NCBI GenBank assembly: GCA_020636545.1
Contig: JACJXS010000009.1
Span: 62,001-126,000, forward strand
Source: Chitinophagales bacterium
GTDB taxonomy: Bacteria; Bacteroidota; Bacteroidia; Chitinophagales; JADIYW01
DNA length: 64,000 nucleotides
Direction: 5' to 3'
Both the position numbers and the translations under genes were made by a program. Of this stretch, positions 55,338 through 64,000 are shown one piece after another. The notes under the pieces were generated by a model. The model made no database searches. It was not told the origin of the DNA and saw only the letters and a program-made list of their open reading frames with translations. Numbering within the stretch: the first letter of the stretch is position 1; every line of letters begins with the position of its first letter.

Positions 55338-57155
55338 TTAGATATCGCCACGTAATAATCTATATCTTTTTCGTGCTTCGATAACAAAGGTGCTGTCTTT
55401 GTATTCTAAAATTATTTTCTCATAATAATTTTGTGCTTTAAGGTTATCATTCAAGAAGTTTTGGTATAATTCTGCAGCATAAAAAATAGCATCGTCTGCT
55501 AAAATATCAGTTGGATATTGCTTTTCTATTTTTAATAAATATTCTAAAGCCTCAGAATATTTTTGTTGTTTCTTGGCAATTTTATATTGTTCAAAATATA
55601 TATCGTCAATTAACGATGAATTGCTTGCATGCTGTAATAATAATGCAAATGAATCTTTGGCTGCATCTAATTTATTCTGAAATTCTAATAAATTGGCTCT
55701 TGAAAATGCTAATAAAATTTCATCTGTTTCGTCTGTATTTAGGTTGTCTAAAATAAATACAGATAAATCTATTGCATCATTTGAAATTAATTCAGTTGTA
55801 TTGGCTTTTATAATTTTTAATTGCGTTTGAGCCCATTCAAAATCGCCTTTAAAATAAGACAAACGAGCATTTCTAAATTTAGCTTCTTCGCCAAGAGCTG
55901 TACCCTTTTGGTCTTTTTCTACTTGTGTATAAAGTAATCGAGCATCCCAAGGATTATTTTCCATAATATAATAATCGCCTAAATTCAATTTTGCCGTGGC
56001 GATAGTTGTCGCTTGTAATCTAGGATTTTTTACTAATTCTTCTAATAACTCGATAGCATCTTGGGTATTGTGTAAATACAAAGCTTCTAAACTTGCTAAA
56101 TCAATAGTTGCATTATACACCATTTGATTATCTGCATTTGAATTTATAAAGTCTAAATAATCTACTTTTAATTTTAGTAAATCAGTTTGTGTATAATTCG
56201 TTTGGTTCGTTATTTTTTCTTTTTGAGCATTAATCAAAGAAAGGCTTGCTGCATAATACCAAGGATTATTATTTCCCTTTTGGACAATATACTGAAATCC
56301 TTTAATTGCTGCATTGTAATCTTTTTGTTGTAAAGCAGCATTAGCAATCACAAATATATTATTGCCATTTTCATTGCGGAGTATATCCAAAGATTTTGCT
56401 TGAATAATTGCACCTTCAAAATCATTGATTTGCATATACAACCAAACCAATAAATCTTGATAAACCAACATTGTTTTATCTTTTCCAATTCGTTGGTAAA
56501 GTGATTTTTCTATTTCATCTTTTATCTTATCATTTTTATTTATGGCTTTTAATAAACCATTTTCAATAATTTCTAAATTATCTGCTTGTGATGGTGCTTC
56601 GTCCAAATAAGCTTGCACCATTCCAGAAATATTATCTTGATATAAATAAAGATTGGCTATTTGCAGGTTAAATTCATACGGACTTTTTAAAATTTCTTTG
56701 CCTTTTAAATAAGTTTTCTTCGCTTCTTCAAATAAATTAGATTGTTCAAAATAATTGGCAATACCTAAAATATCAAATTTGTTTTTGGGTAAATCTTTGA
56801 TGATTTTGGTATAAATTTTTTCTGCTTCTGTTCTATTATTTTGTTGCTGATAAAATATTCCTAAATCTATTAAATATATTGGATTGTTATAGGATTTTTT
56901 ATAGGCTGCTTTTATTAGTTTTTCAATATTTTCTTTGTTTCCAATCTTATTTAGAACGGCATAATATTCTTTATAATATTGTAAGCCATCAGCTTGATTG
57001 AATAAATCGGCATAATATTCAGCAGCTTTTTCGAACTCCTTATTTTCTACAAATTGACGTGCTAAATAATGATTATAATTTCCTTGTTGGGCATAAAGTT
57101 GCACAGCAAAAAATAGCATTAAAAAAAACAATAGTCTTTTTGGATTTTGCATCAT
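55338..57155 (-). CDS. tetratricopeptide-repeat protein, secreted
   Basis: A ~605-residue TPR protein. The signal peptide (about 1-22, ending LYAQ) is followed by at least eight TPR-like helix pairs (34-residue periodicity with A-x-x-Y and small residues at fixed sites). The start was set at ATG 57155; ATG 57152 is equally possible, and the TTG at 57158 is less so. Periplasmic or outer-membrane location is likely. The binding partner is unknown, and nothing in the neighbourhood indicates one. Confidence 0.8.
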   Translation of the reverse strand: MMQNPKRLLFFLMLFFAVQLYAQQGNYNHYLARQFVENKEFEKAAEYYADLFNQADGLQYYKEYYAVLNKIGNKENIEKLIKAAYKKSYNNPIYLIDLGIFYQQQNNRTEAEKIYTKIIKDLPKNKFDILGIANYFEQSNLFEEAKKTYLKGKEILKSPYEFNLQIANLYLYQDNISGMVQAYLDEAPSQADNLEIIENGLLKAINKNDKIKDEIEKSLYQRIGKDKTMLVYQDLLVWLYMQINDFEGAIIQAKSLDILRNENGNNIFVIANAALQQKDYNAAIKGFQYIVQKGNNNPWYYAASLSLINAQKEKITNQTNYTQTDLLKLKVDYLDFINSNADNQMVYNATIDLASLEALYLHNTQDAIELLEELVKNPRLQATTIATAKLNLGDYYIMENNPWDARLLYTQVEKDQKGTALGEEAKFRNARLSYFKGDFEWAQTQLKIIKANTTELISNDAIDLSVFILDNLNTDETDEILLAFSRANLLEFQNKLDAAKDSFALLLQHASNSSLIDDIYFEQYKIAKKQQKYSEALEYLLKIEKQYPTDILADDAIFYAAELYQNFLNDNLKAQNYYEKIILEYKDSTFVIEARKRYRLLRGDI

Positions 57156-57206
57156 CAAGATTAAAAGTAAGAAAAATAGGGAATATTAAACGTTAAATTA
57201 GCTTTT

Positions 57207-59414
57207 TTAATTCGCCAAATCACTAATAAACTTAATACGCATCAATTGAATTTCATCGTATTCAATATCATCTTCTTTTAAAATTTTATAGGCTATTTTT
57301 AAATCAGTCGTTTCTGCTTCTCTGAAATAATCAAAAATTTCCTCTCGTATATCTTCATCAATTTTTTCATTCAAATAATAATCAATATTGACTTTAGTTC
57401 CTGAATTAATAATAGTTTCTAGCTCTATTATCAAGCTTTCCATATTCATATTGTAGGTAGAAGCGATATGTTCCAAAGGCATACGTTTATCAATTGCTTT
57501 AATAATATTGATTTTAGTATTTGAATTTTTATCTGCCGTTTTTATTGTTGAAAAATCAGAATATCTTTCGATACCATTTTCCTCAATATATTTTTTTATC
57601 GCTTCCAAAAAATCTTTACCATATCGTTCAGCTTTTCCTTTATTTACACCAAAAATATTTGAAAGTTCATCTGTGGTAATTGGGAAAAATGTTGCCATTT
57701 CTATTAATGAAGCTTCTTGAAAAACAATATCTGTTGGAACTTTATGTTGTTTGGCAACTTTCTTTCTGATATCTTTTAATACATCTAACAATAATGGTTC
57801 TAAAACATTGGTATTTTTTTGAGTGCTTGTGATAATGTCTTCATCGTCCTCATCTTCTTCAAATTTATGGTTCAAAACACCTTTTATAGATTCTTGTTTT
57901 TTTAAGAATTTTTTGCCTTTTTCAGTAAGTTTAAGAATTCCAAATTCTTCAATTTCTTTGCGTAGTAAATTTTCCAAAATGGCTTTACTCACCACAGAAC
58001 TCCAAAACAACATATCTTTATCTGAACCTTTGCCAAAAATCTTGAGTTTGTCATGATTTTTGGTTGTGATTTCTGCTGATTTTCTACCCACTAAAATATT
58101 CACTAAATTCACAGAAGTTGTTTGTTCGTTAGTTTCTAACAATGCTTGAAGTGCTAATAAAATTTCATTTTTAATTTCTATTGGCTCTTTAGGTTTGATG
58201 CAATTATCACATTTCCCGCAGTTTACGGTCTCTTCTCCAAAATAATGCAACACAATTTTTTTTCTACATTCTGCACTTTGAGCAAAGGTTTCCACTTCTG
58301 CCAATTGTTGTACTGCAATTTCCTTTTCTGTTACAGATTTTTCCTTATTACTTAGAATAAATTTTTCAAATTTATGAACTTCTTTTGGAGAAAAATAAGC
58401 AACACAATCACCTTGCAAACCATCTCTACCTGCACGACCAGTTTCTTGATAGTAATTTTCAATAGATTTAGGGATATCAAAATGAATTACAAAACGTACA
58501 TCTGGTTTATCAATACCCATTCCAAAGGCAATAGTTGCTACTATCACTTGCAAATCTTCCATCAAAAATTGGTCTTGTCTTTCACTACGTGTATTGGCAT
58601 CTAAGCCAGCATGATACGCCACCGCATTGATACCATTAACGGCTAAAATTTCGGCAATTTCTTCAGTCGTATTTCTGCTTAAACAATAAATAATACCACT
58701 ACTTCCGTTTTGTTTTTTGATGAATTTGATGATGTCTTTAACAGTATCTTGCTTATTCTGTTTTAGTTTTATTTCGTAATACAAATTTTCTCTCAAAAAT
58801 GAAGAAATGAACACTTCAGGATCTTTCATGCCTAAGGTTTTCAAAATATCTGCTTGAACTTTTGGTGTGGCAGTTGCCGTCAATGCCATGACAGGAATAT
58901 TTTTGTCAATTTCATTAAGCATTTGCCTAATTTTACGATATTCTGGTCGAAAATCATGTCCCCACTCTGAAATACAATGAGCTTCATCTATCGCTACAAA
59001 TGAAATAGAAATTGTTTTAAGGAAATCGATATTTTCTTGTTTAATAAGAGATTCAGGAGCAACATACAAAAGTTTAGTAATACCAGAAGTTATATCCTTT
59101 TTTACAGTATTAATTTGTGTTTTATTAAGTTGAGAATTAAGGAAATGTGCGATATTATCCACATTACTATAACCACGAATTAAATCCACTTGATTTTTCA
59201 TCAAAGCAATTAAAGGAGAAACGATAATCGCAGTACCTTCAGAAACTACGGCAGGCAATTGATAACATAAAGATTTACCTCCGCCTGTTGGTTTAATAAC
59301 CATAGTATCTTTTTTGGATAAAATACTTTCAATGATTTTCTTCTGGTTGCCTTTAAATTTATCAAAGCCAAAATAATTTTTCAGCTCTTGTTCTAAATTG
59401 AATGTTGTTTGCAT
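57207..59414 (-). CDS. recQ: ATP-dependent DNA helicase RecQ
   Basis: A 735-residue RecQ, start set at ATG 59414 (MQTTFNLEQ). A longer frame from 59495 would add 27 hydrophobic residues not found in the family. Helicase motifs: 'TGGGKSLCYQLPA' (Walker A), 'DEAHCISEWGHDFRPEY' (motif II), 'TATATPKV' and 'QETGRAGRDG' (motif VI). The RQC zinc cysteines follow ('CRKKIVLHYFG ... CGKCDNC'), then a winged helix and an HRDC domain (about 520-590). It unwinds recombination intermediates with RecF-pathway proteins. Confidence 0.95.
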   Translation of the reverse strand: MQTTFNLEQELKNYFGFDKFKGNQKKIIESILSKKDTMVIKPTGGGKSLCYQLPAVVSEGTAIIVSPLIALMKNQVDLIRGYSNVDNIAHFLNSQLNKTQINTVKKDITSGITKLLYVAPESLIKQENIDFLKTISISFVAIDEAHCISEWGHDFRPEYRKIRQMLNEIDKNIPVMALTATATPKVQADILKTLGMKDPEVFISSFLRENLYYEIKLKQNKQDTVKDIIKFIKKQNGSSGIIYCLSRNTTEEIAEILAVNGINAVAYHAGLDANTRSERQDQFLMEDLQVIVATIAFGMGIDKPDVRFVIHFDIPKSIENYYQETGRAGRDGLQGDCVAYFSPKEVHKFEKFILSNKEKSVTEKEIAVQQLAEVETFAQSAECRKKIVLHYFGEETVNCGKCDNCIKPKEPIEIKNEILLALQALLETNEQTTSVNLVNILVGRKSAEITTKNHDKLKIFGKGSDKDMLFWSSVVSKAILENLLRKEIEEFGILKLTEKGKKFLKKQESIKGVLNHKFEEDEDDEDIITSTQKNTNVLEPLLLDVLKDIRKKVAKQHKVPTDIVFQEASLIEMATFFPITTDELSNIFGVNKGKAERYGKDFLEAIKKYIEENGIERYSDFSTIKTADKNSNTKINIIKAIDKRMPLEHIASTYNMNMESLIIELETIINSGTKVNIDYYLNEKIDEDIREEIFDYFREAETTDLKIAYKILKEDDIEYDEIQLMRIKFISDLAN

Positions 59415-59539
59415 AAATTCATTTAATCCTAAGAAGAAAACATTGTAATACAATGCTTTCAAAATAAAGATAATCAAAAATAAGAATAAAAGCAAGTATT
59501 TTTATAGGCTTTCATTTATAGAATTCTTAATAATTTGCC

Positions 59540-59547
59540 TAACTTTG
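59540..59547 (+). promoter_or_regulatory. candidate -7 box (TAACTTTG) of manC
   Basis: An exact TAnnTTTG match 36 bases before the manC ATG. No -33 TTG at normal spacing. Confidence 0.4.
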
Positions 59548-59583
59548 CCGATTCAATAATATTAGTTTAAAATTACACACTAT

Positions 59584-60666
59584 ATGAACCCTAATACTTA
59601 TGTTGCTATTATGGCGGGAGGAATTGGAAGCAGATTTTGGCCAGCAAGTAGAACATCCACACCTAAGCAATTTTTAGATATATTAGGAACTGGAAAGAGC
59701 TTAATTCAAGGAACTTATGAGCGATTTTTAAAAATTTGTCCTAAGGAAAATATTTTTATTCTTACACATTCTGATTATATAGATTTAATTAAAGAACAAT
59801 TACCTTCAATTACAAATAATCAAATTTTAGCAGAACCAGCACGAAAAAATACGGCTCCTTGTATTGCGTATGCTGCTTTTAAAATAAAAAAGATTAATCC
59901 AAATGCCAATATCATTGTAGCACCTTCAGATCATATCATTTTGAATGAAGATGAATTTGTTCGTGTATCAAATTTAGCTTTAGATTTTGTTCAAAAAGAA
60001 AAAGCATTGGTAACTTTAGGTATCCGTCCAACGAGACCAGATACTGGCTATGGTTATATTCAATATATAGAAAAAGAAATTCAAGCAGAAATCCATAAAG
60101 TAAAAACATTTACTGAAAAACCAAATAAAGAAGTGGCAGAAACTTTTATAGAAAGTGGCGATTTTTTGTGGAATGCTGGCATATTTATTTGGAATGTGAA
60201 TTCGATTATTGATGCTTTTGAGCATTTATTAATTGAAGTATATGATGCTTTTCAAGAAACAGAAAGTCAATTGTGTACTGAAAAGGAAAATGATGCTATT
60301 CAGCGTGCATTTATCATATCACCGAGTATTTCGATAGATTATGGTATTTTGGAAAAGGCCGATAATGTATATGTTGTACCTGCATCGTTTGGTTGGAGTG
60401 ATTTGGGTACTTGGGCATCTTTATATTCTGAAAAGGAAAAAGATTTTATGAATAATGCTGTTTCAAGTGATAATATTATTGTTTACGAATCTTATAATAA
60501 TATTATTCAGGCAGATAAAGATAAATTGGTTGTGGTGAGTGGTTTAGAAAATTATATTATTGTAGATACTGATGATGTTTTGTTGATTTGCAAAAAAGAG
60601 GAGGAACAACGCATTAAAGAATTTACTTATGATATAAAGTTGAAGAAAGGCGAATCTTACTTATAA
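59584..60666 (+). CDS. manC: mannose-1-phosphate guanylyltransferase
   Basis: A 360-residue GDP-mannose pyrophosphorylase. The nucleotidyltransferase signature 'MAGGIGSRFWPASR' with 'TPKQFLDI' is at residues 11-31, with 'APSDHII' near 113 and 'FTEKPNKEVA' near 177. The C-terminal isomerase cupin found in bifunctional ManC/AlgA is absent, so it makes GDP-mannose only. GDP-mannose feeds surface-glycan synthesis. Confidence 0.93.
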   Translation: MNPNTYVAIMAGGIGSRFWPASRTSTPKQFLDILGTGKSLIQGTYERFLKICPKENIFILTHSDYIDLIKEQLPSITNNQILAEPARKNTAPCIAYAAFKIKKINPNANIIVAPSDHIILNEDEFVRVSNLALDFVQKEKALVTLGIRPTRPDTGYGYIQYIEKEIQAEIHKVKTFTEKPNKEVAETFIESGDFLWNAGIFIWNVNSIIDAFEHLLIEVYDAFQETESQLCTEKENDAIQRAFIISPSISIDYGILEKADNVYVVPASFGWSDLGTWASLYSEKEKDFMNNAVSSDNIIVYESYNNIIQADKDKLVVVSGLENYIIVDTDDVLLICKKEEEQRIKEFTYDIKLKKGESYL

Positions 60667-60676
60667 TTCCTAAATT

Positions 60677-61864
60677 TTAGACAATTCTTCTTGCCTGAGA
60701 TTTATCAGTAATTGATTTATTTTCTGTATGATTGATATGAACAATTCCAGGAGTTTTTTCAGGTTCTAAAGTACCAAATTTTTGTTGCCATCCTAAGGCT
60801 TTTGCACCATTAATAGTTGCCCAATTTAATACTGTTTCAAATGATAGATATGAACAGTATTTTAAAATTGTTTTTATTTCTTCCAAAATATTCAATTGCC
60901 AGTTAGATGTTAAACTGTCTGTTCCAATACAAACTTGAGCTTTTGTGTCGATAAAATATTGATAGTTTGGCAAACTATTTTCGATATACAAATTAGCATT
61001 TGGGCATGTACACCAATAAGTATTTTGAAAGCCTAATTTTTTTTGAGCAAGTAAAATATCTTCTTTTGTGGTACAAGTATTATGAATAAATAAATTTCTG
61101 TGGTGTGGTTTTAAAAATTCTAAAGCATAATGAATAGAACGCAAATGTTTTGGAATTGGTTCTAAGGTATAATTTAGGTTTTTATAAAAATCCACAAACT
61201 TGCCTGATTTATTAAAAAATAAAGCATCTTCCGACAAAGTTTCTTGGTTGTGTATAGAAATAGTTTTGTCTGTATTATTATCAAAATTTTGAATTAAATA
61301 ATCGAATAATTTTGGAGAAACAGAATAAGGTGCGTGTGGCACTTTAGATTTTTTATTGGTTTCACTTTCTGCTAATTGTTGATAAACTGCATCATATTGC
61401 TCAATAGTTGGTAGAGTATTTATATTTTGAAACATATCAAAATATTCTACGAAAGTATAGTAATGTAAATTTCCTTTTTGTTTTTGTTCAAAAGTATCAA
61501 CTGCATTTGAAATATCACCAACTGCAACAATTCCATTTTGAAGCATTTCATTTTCAGCTGCTATGATTTTTGCTTGAATAATTTCCTGACTATGGTTTCT
61601 ATTTTTAATAACTTGTCCTATAAAATCTATCAAACCTGTACCTGTTTGTGCAACATTTTTTAAATGGGACAATTCTAAATGACAATGAGCATTAACAAAA
61701 CCTGGAACTAAAAAACCTTCATAAATTTCTAATTCTGAATCATCATAATTTTTATCCTCATCAATTTTTACAACTTCATTGTTGGTATTCAATATAATAA
61801 CACCGTTTTCAACAGGAGCTGTGGATATCGGAAATACAAAATCTGCTTTTAGTTTTCGATACAT
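60677..61864 (-). CDS. amidohydrolase-family protein
   Basis: A 395-residue metal-dependent deaminase/hydrolase of the TrzN/SsnA-like branch. Metal motif 'PGFVNAHCHLE' (H-x-H near residue 60), 'HAPYSVSP' near 180, 'NHQ' type helix and the catalytic Asp in 'CIGTDSLTSN' near 320. Similar Bacteroidota proteins are sometimes called aminofutalosine deaminase-like. No menaquinone genes lie nearby, so the substrate is open. It is the last gene of the nadA-nfu operon (3-base gap). Confidence 0.82.
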   Translation of the reverse strand: MYRKLKADFVFPISTAPVENGVIILNTNNEVVKIDEDKNYDDSELEIYEGFLVPGFVNAHCHLELSHLKNVAQTGTGLIDFIGQVIKNRNHSQEIIQAKIIAAENEMLQNGIVAVGDISNAVDTFEQKQKGNLHYYTFVEYFDMFQNINTLPTIEQYDAVYQQLAESETNKKSKVPHAPYSVSPKLFDYLIQNFDNNTDKTISIHNQETLSEDALFFNKSGKFVDFYKNLNYTLEPIPKHLRSIHYALEFLKPHHRNLFIHNTCTTKEDILLAQKKLGFQNTYWCTCPNANLYIENSLPNYQYFIDTKAQVCIGTDSLTSNWQLNILEEIKTILKYCSYLSFETVLNWATINGAKALGWQQKFGTLEPEKTPGIVHINHTENKSITDKSQARRIV

Positions 61865-61867
61865 AGC

Positions 61868-62461
61868 TTAACCGTTTTCTGCCACTACTTCTTGCACTTC
61901 TGGAATAAATTTTTTCATTATATTTTCTATTCCTTGTTTTAAAGTTACAGTAGATGATGGACATCCATTACAAGAACCTTGTAATTGAACAGTTAAAATT
62001 CCATTTATAAAACTTACAAATGTAATATTTCCACCGTCCATTTCTACAGCAGGTTTTACGTATTTATCTAAAGCAGTTTTAATTTTAATTTCTATATCTG
62101 AGTCATTTTCAAAAATAGTATTGGTTGCAGTTTTTTCAGGTTTTATAAAATCTTCGGCTATAATTGGTAAACCATTTTCTATATAATTTTTAAGAAATGA
62201 TTTGATTTTCGGCATTAATTCATACCAATCAATAAAATCATCTTTTGCAACAGAAACAAAATTATTACTGATATAAACAGAAGTAATTTGTTCTATACTA
62301 AACAACGCTTTAGCTAAAGGTGCTTTATCAGTTTCAGAAACAGATTCAAATTCAGCAAAATCATTAGGATATAATGGTCTGTTGATAACAAATTTAAGTG
62401 TATTTGGATTGGGTGTTGATTCTGTATAAATCATCACCGGAATATTAGTTGTTGTTTCCAT
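61868..62461 (-). CDS. nfu: NifU-like Fe-S carrier protein
   Basis: A 197-residue Nfu protein. The N-terminal Nfu_N domain is at about 8-95 ('YTESTPNPNTLKFV' opening). The C-terminal NifU domain is at about 125-195, with the cluster-binding C164-N-G-C167 in 'GSCNGCPSS'. It carries a 4Fe-4S cluster to target enzymes. It lies between nadA and the amidohydrolase with 7- and 3-base gaps; NadA is a 4Fe-4S enzyme and so is a likely client. Confidence 0.93.
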   Translation of the reverse strand: METTTNIPVMIYTESTPNPNTLKFVINRPLYPNDFAEFESVSETDKAPLAKALFSIEQITSVYISNNFVSVAKDDFIDWYELMPKIKSFLKNYIENGLPIIAEDFIKPEKTATNTIFENDSDIEIKIKTALDKYVKPAVEMDGGNITFVSFINGILTVQLQGSCNGCPSSTVTLKQGIENIMKKFIPEVQEVVAENG

Positions 62462-62468
62462 TTTTAAT

Positions 62469-63491
62469 TTATTTAATTCCTGCTTGTGCTGATATTTCCA
62501 TCATTCTATCAATAGATTTTTTAGCTGCTAATCGCAAATTTTCATCTATAATAATTTCTGGCATTTCATATTTTAAGCACAAATAAATTTTTTCTAATGT
62601 ATTCATTTTCATAAATGGACAATCATTACAAGCACAAGCATTATTTGGTGGTGCAGGAATGAAAGTTTTATTAGGTGAAGCTTGCATCATTTTGTGGATG
62701 ATACCAGGTTCTGTTGCTACAATAAATTCTGTTGCTTCATCTGTTGATGTATATTTTAATAAAGCTGAAGTAGAACCAATATAATCAGCAACATTTAATA
62801 CAGCTTCCTCACATTCTGGGTGAGCAATCATTTTAGCATTTGGATGTTTTTCTTGAAGTTTTGTAATTTTTTCTAAAGAGAAAATTTCGTGTACAATACA
62901 AGAGCCATTCCATAAAACCATATCTCTTCCCAATTTTTTAGAAAGATAAGCACCTAAATTTCTGTCGGGTGCAAAAATTATTTTTTGGTCTTTTGGTAAA
63001 GTGTTGATAATTGTTTCAGCACTTGAAGAAGTAACAATATAATCTGAAAGTGCTTTTATTTCTGCAGAACAATTGATATAAGACAAAACCACATGGTCGG
63101 GATATTGCTTTTTAAACTCAGCAAATGGTCCTGGTAAACAACTATCTGCCAAACTACAACCAGCATGTAAATCAGGTAAAACTACTTTTTTGGTTGGGTT
63201 TAAAATTTTTGCTGTTTCTGCCATAAAATGAACACCAGCAAAAACAATTAAATCGGCATCTGTTTTTTCGGCATATTGAGCTAATTGTAAACTATCACCA
63301 ATATAATCAGCAACATCTTGAATATCTGCATTTTGGTAATAATGAGCTAATAAAACTGCATTTTTTTCTTTTTTCAATTTTTGAATTTCTTCAAATAAAT
63401 CTAAGGTTGGATCAATATCCATATCGATAAAACCACGTTGTGGAAGTTCTGCAATTTTTTCTTTTAAATCCATACTTGCTATATTTTCCAT
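62469..63491 (-). CDS. nadA: quinolinate synthase
   Basis: A 340-residue NadA that condenses iminoaspartate with dihydroxyacetone phosphate to give quinolinate, using one 4Fe-4S cluster. It has 'LLAHYYQNADIQDVADYIGDS', given only by its ends LLAHYYQ and YIGDS, 'VHFMAETAKIL', 'DLHAGCSLADSC', 'HPECEE' and the last cluster-binding region 'CACNDCPFMKMN'. The ATG at 63491 was chosen because a longer start at 63515 would run into the promoter region; the longer form is possible. It is the first gene of a three-gene operon. Confidence 0.93.
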   Translation of the reverse strand: MENIASMDLKEKIAELPQRGFIDMDIDPTLDLFEEIQKLKKEKNAVLLAHYYQNADIQDVADYIGDSLQLAQYAEKTDADLIVFAGVHFMAETAKILNPTKKVVLPDLHAGCSLADSCLPGPFAEFKKQYPDHVVLSYINCSAEIKALSDYIVTSSSAETIINTLPKDQKIIFAPDRNLGAYLSKKLGRDMVLWNGSCIVHEIFSLEKITKLQEKHPNAKMIAHPECEEAVLNVADYIGSTSALLKYTSTDEATEFIVATEPGIIHKMMQASPNKTFIPAPPNNACACNDCPFMKMNTLEKIYLCLKYEMPEIIIDENLRLAAKKSIDRMMEISAQAGIK

Positions 63492-63515
63492 TTTTTGAAA
63501 ATTTTGTTCACACAA

Positions 63516-64000
63516 GATACCCCATTTTTTTTGAATTTTAGAAAATCTAAGTTTTAGAAACTATGACTAATAAAATATAAATTAATTAAAAAAAATTATT
63601 ATTACTTATTTATTACCTCTGTGCATTCGTTGATACTTTTTTTTCAATATGTTTTGTTTTTTGTTTTTTATAATTAATAAATGAGTTTATTCACATTGAT
63701 TAAACATTTTATATCTATTAATGTTCTACTTTATTTTCAAAGACTTATATTTTTTATTTGTCCTTAATACCAATTTTACACACAAGTACTATTTATTTTT
63801 TCTAACATACTTTGTGTATTCTTTTTTTTCTATTTAATGTTTATTTGTTTGAATTTTTAGTGCTTAATTTTCTAATAAGTCATCTTGCTCGTGGAGATTT
63901 TTTTACATTAAAATTACTTTGCACTTAAAATAAATTAATACACAAATTAATTGAGTTTTAAACATAAAATATTGTTAGTAAGTTGAGCTTTTTTCAATTG
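63516..64000. other. AT-rich gene-free region at the window end
   Basis: About 485 bases, very AT-rich, with long T and A runs. I see no coding frame, tRNA or clear structured RNA. A weak TTACTTTG box (63914-63921, plus) could be the promoter of a gene to the right of the window. Nothing else can be supported. Confidence 0.6.

Noticed and set aside
63516..64000. A possible structured RNA or CRISPR leader in the AT-rich end region
   Set aside because: No repeats with regular spacing and no strong hairpins were found by eye.

Overview
The window is AT-rich DNA from a member of the Bacteroidota. Hand counts of single 60-base lines in core genes give about 25-30% GC. The lineage call rests on DUF3467 directly downstream of rpoC, the short GT5 'glycogen synthase' beside a DUF4270 lipoprotein and glmS, promoters of the TAnnTTTG (-7) type, a carboxynorspermidine-dehydrogenase-type protein, a BatA-like membrane protein, a MetH split into two genes, and weak ribosome-binding sites with several TTG starts. 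The sequence alone does not fix the family.

Layout. 0-8.6 kb: gamma-carbonic anhydrase, glycosyltransferase, metallo-beta-lactamase-fold hydrolase, a very large secreted/outer-membrane TolB-barrel protein, and a fused FAD/Fe-S oxidoreductase. 8.6-17.6 kb (minus strand): DUF3467, rpoC, glmS, DUF4270 lipoprotein, short glycogen synthase; rpoB is absent from its usual place. 17.7-19.3 kb: panC and proC. 19.3-21.9 kb: an MBOAT acyltransferase (broken by two frameshifts and a stop) plus an SGNH-like partner, bracketed by a 57-bp direct repeat that duplicates the 5' end of the following dienelactone-hydrolase gene. 22.6-31.5 kb: a block of higher GC (43-47% in sampled lines) with a NarL-type two-component pair and a run of lipoproteins, a small membrane protein and an OmpA-family protein, bracketed by 26-bp imperfect direct repeats; it looks acquired. 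31.5-32.3 kb: a decayed higBA toxin-antitoxin locus that still has its palindromic operator. 32.3-36.0 kb: LMW phosphatase, a dihydroorotase homologue lacking its metal ligands, BatA-like protein. 36.2-40.2 kb: SAM-I riboswitch and split metH. 40.2-42.8 kb: tRNA-Asn, PfkB kinase, rhomboid protease. 43.0-46.7 kb: McrBC restriction system, then a lipoprotein. 47.8-50.0 kb: tgt and an LptG-type permease. 50.1-52.3 kb: C-terminal half transketolase and a carboxynorspermidine-dehydrogenase-like enzyme. 52.4-53.4 kb: an intact IS5-type insertion sequence with a -1 frameshift site, perfect inverted repeats and a 3-bp target duplication. 53.4-63.5 kb: type 2 IPP isomerase, zinc metallopeptidase, TPR protein, RecQ, mannose-1-phosphate guanylyltransferase, and a nadA-nfu-amidohydrolase operon. 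The last ~0.5 kb is AT-rich and without a recognisable gene.

Functional links. The riboswitch controls methionine synthesis. Nfu is an Fe-S carrier encoded next to NadA, an Fe-S enzyme. The island operon looks like a sensor-regulator pair with its own envelope proteins. McrBC is the one clear anti-phage system. The less expected items are the two repeat-bracketed insertions, the higBA relic with its operator, the metal-ligand-less dihydroorotase homologue, the Tgt with most zinc ligands replaced, and rpoC separated from rpoB.
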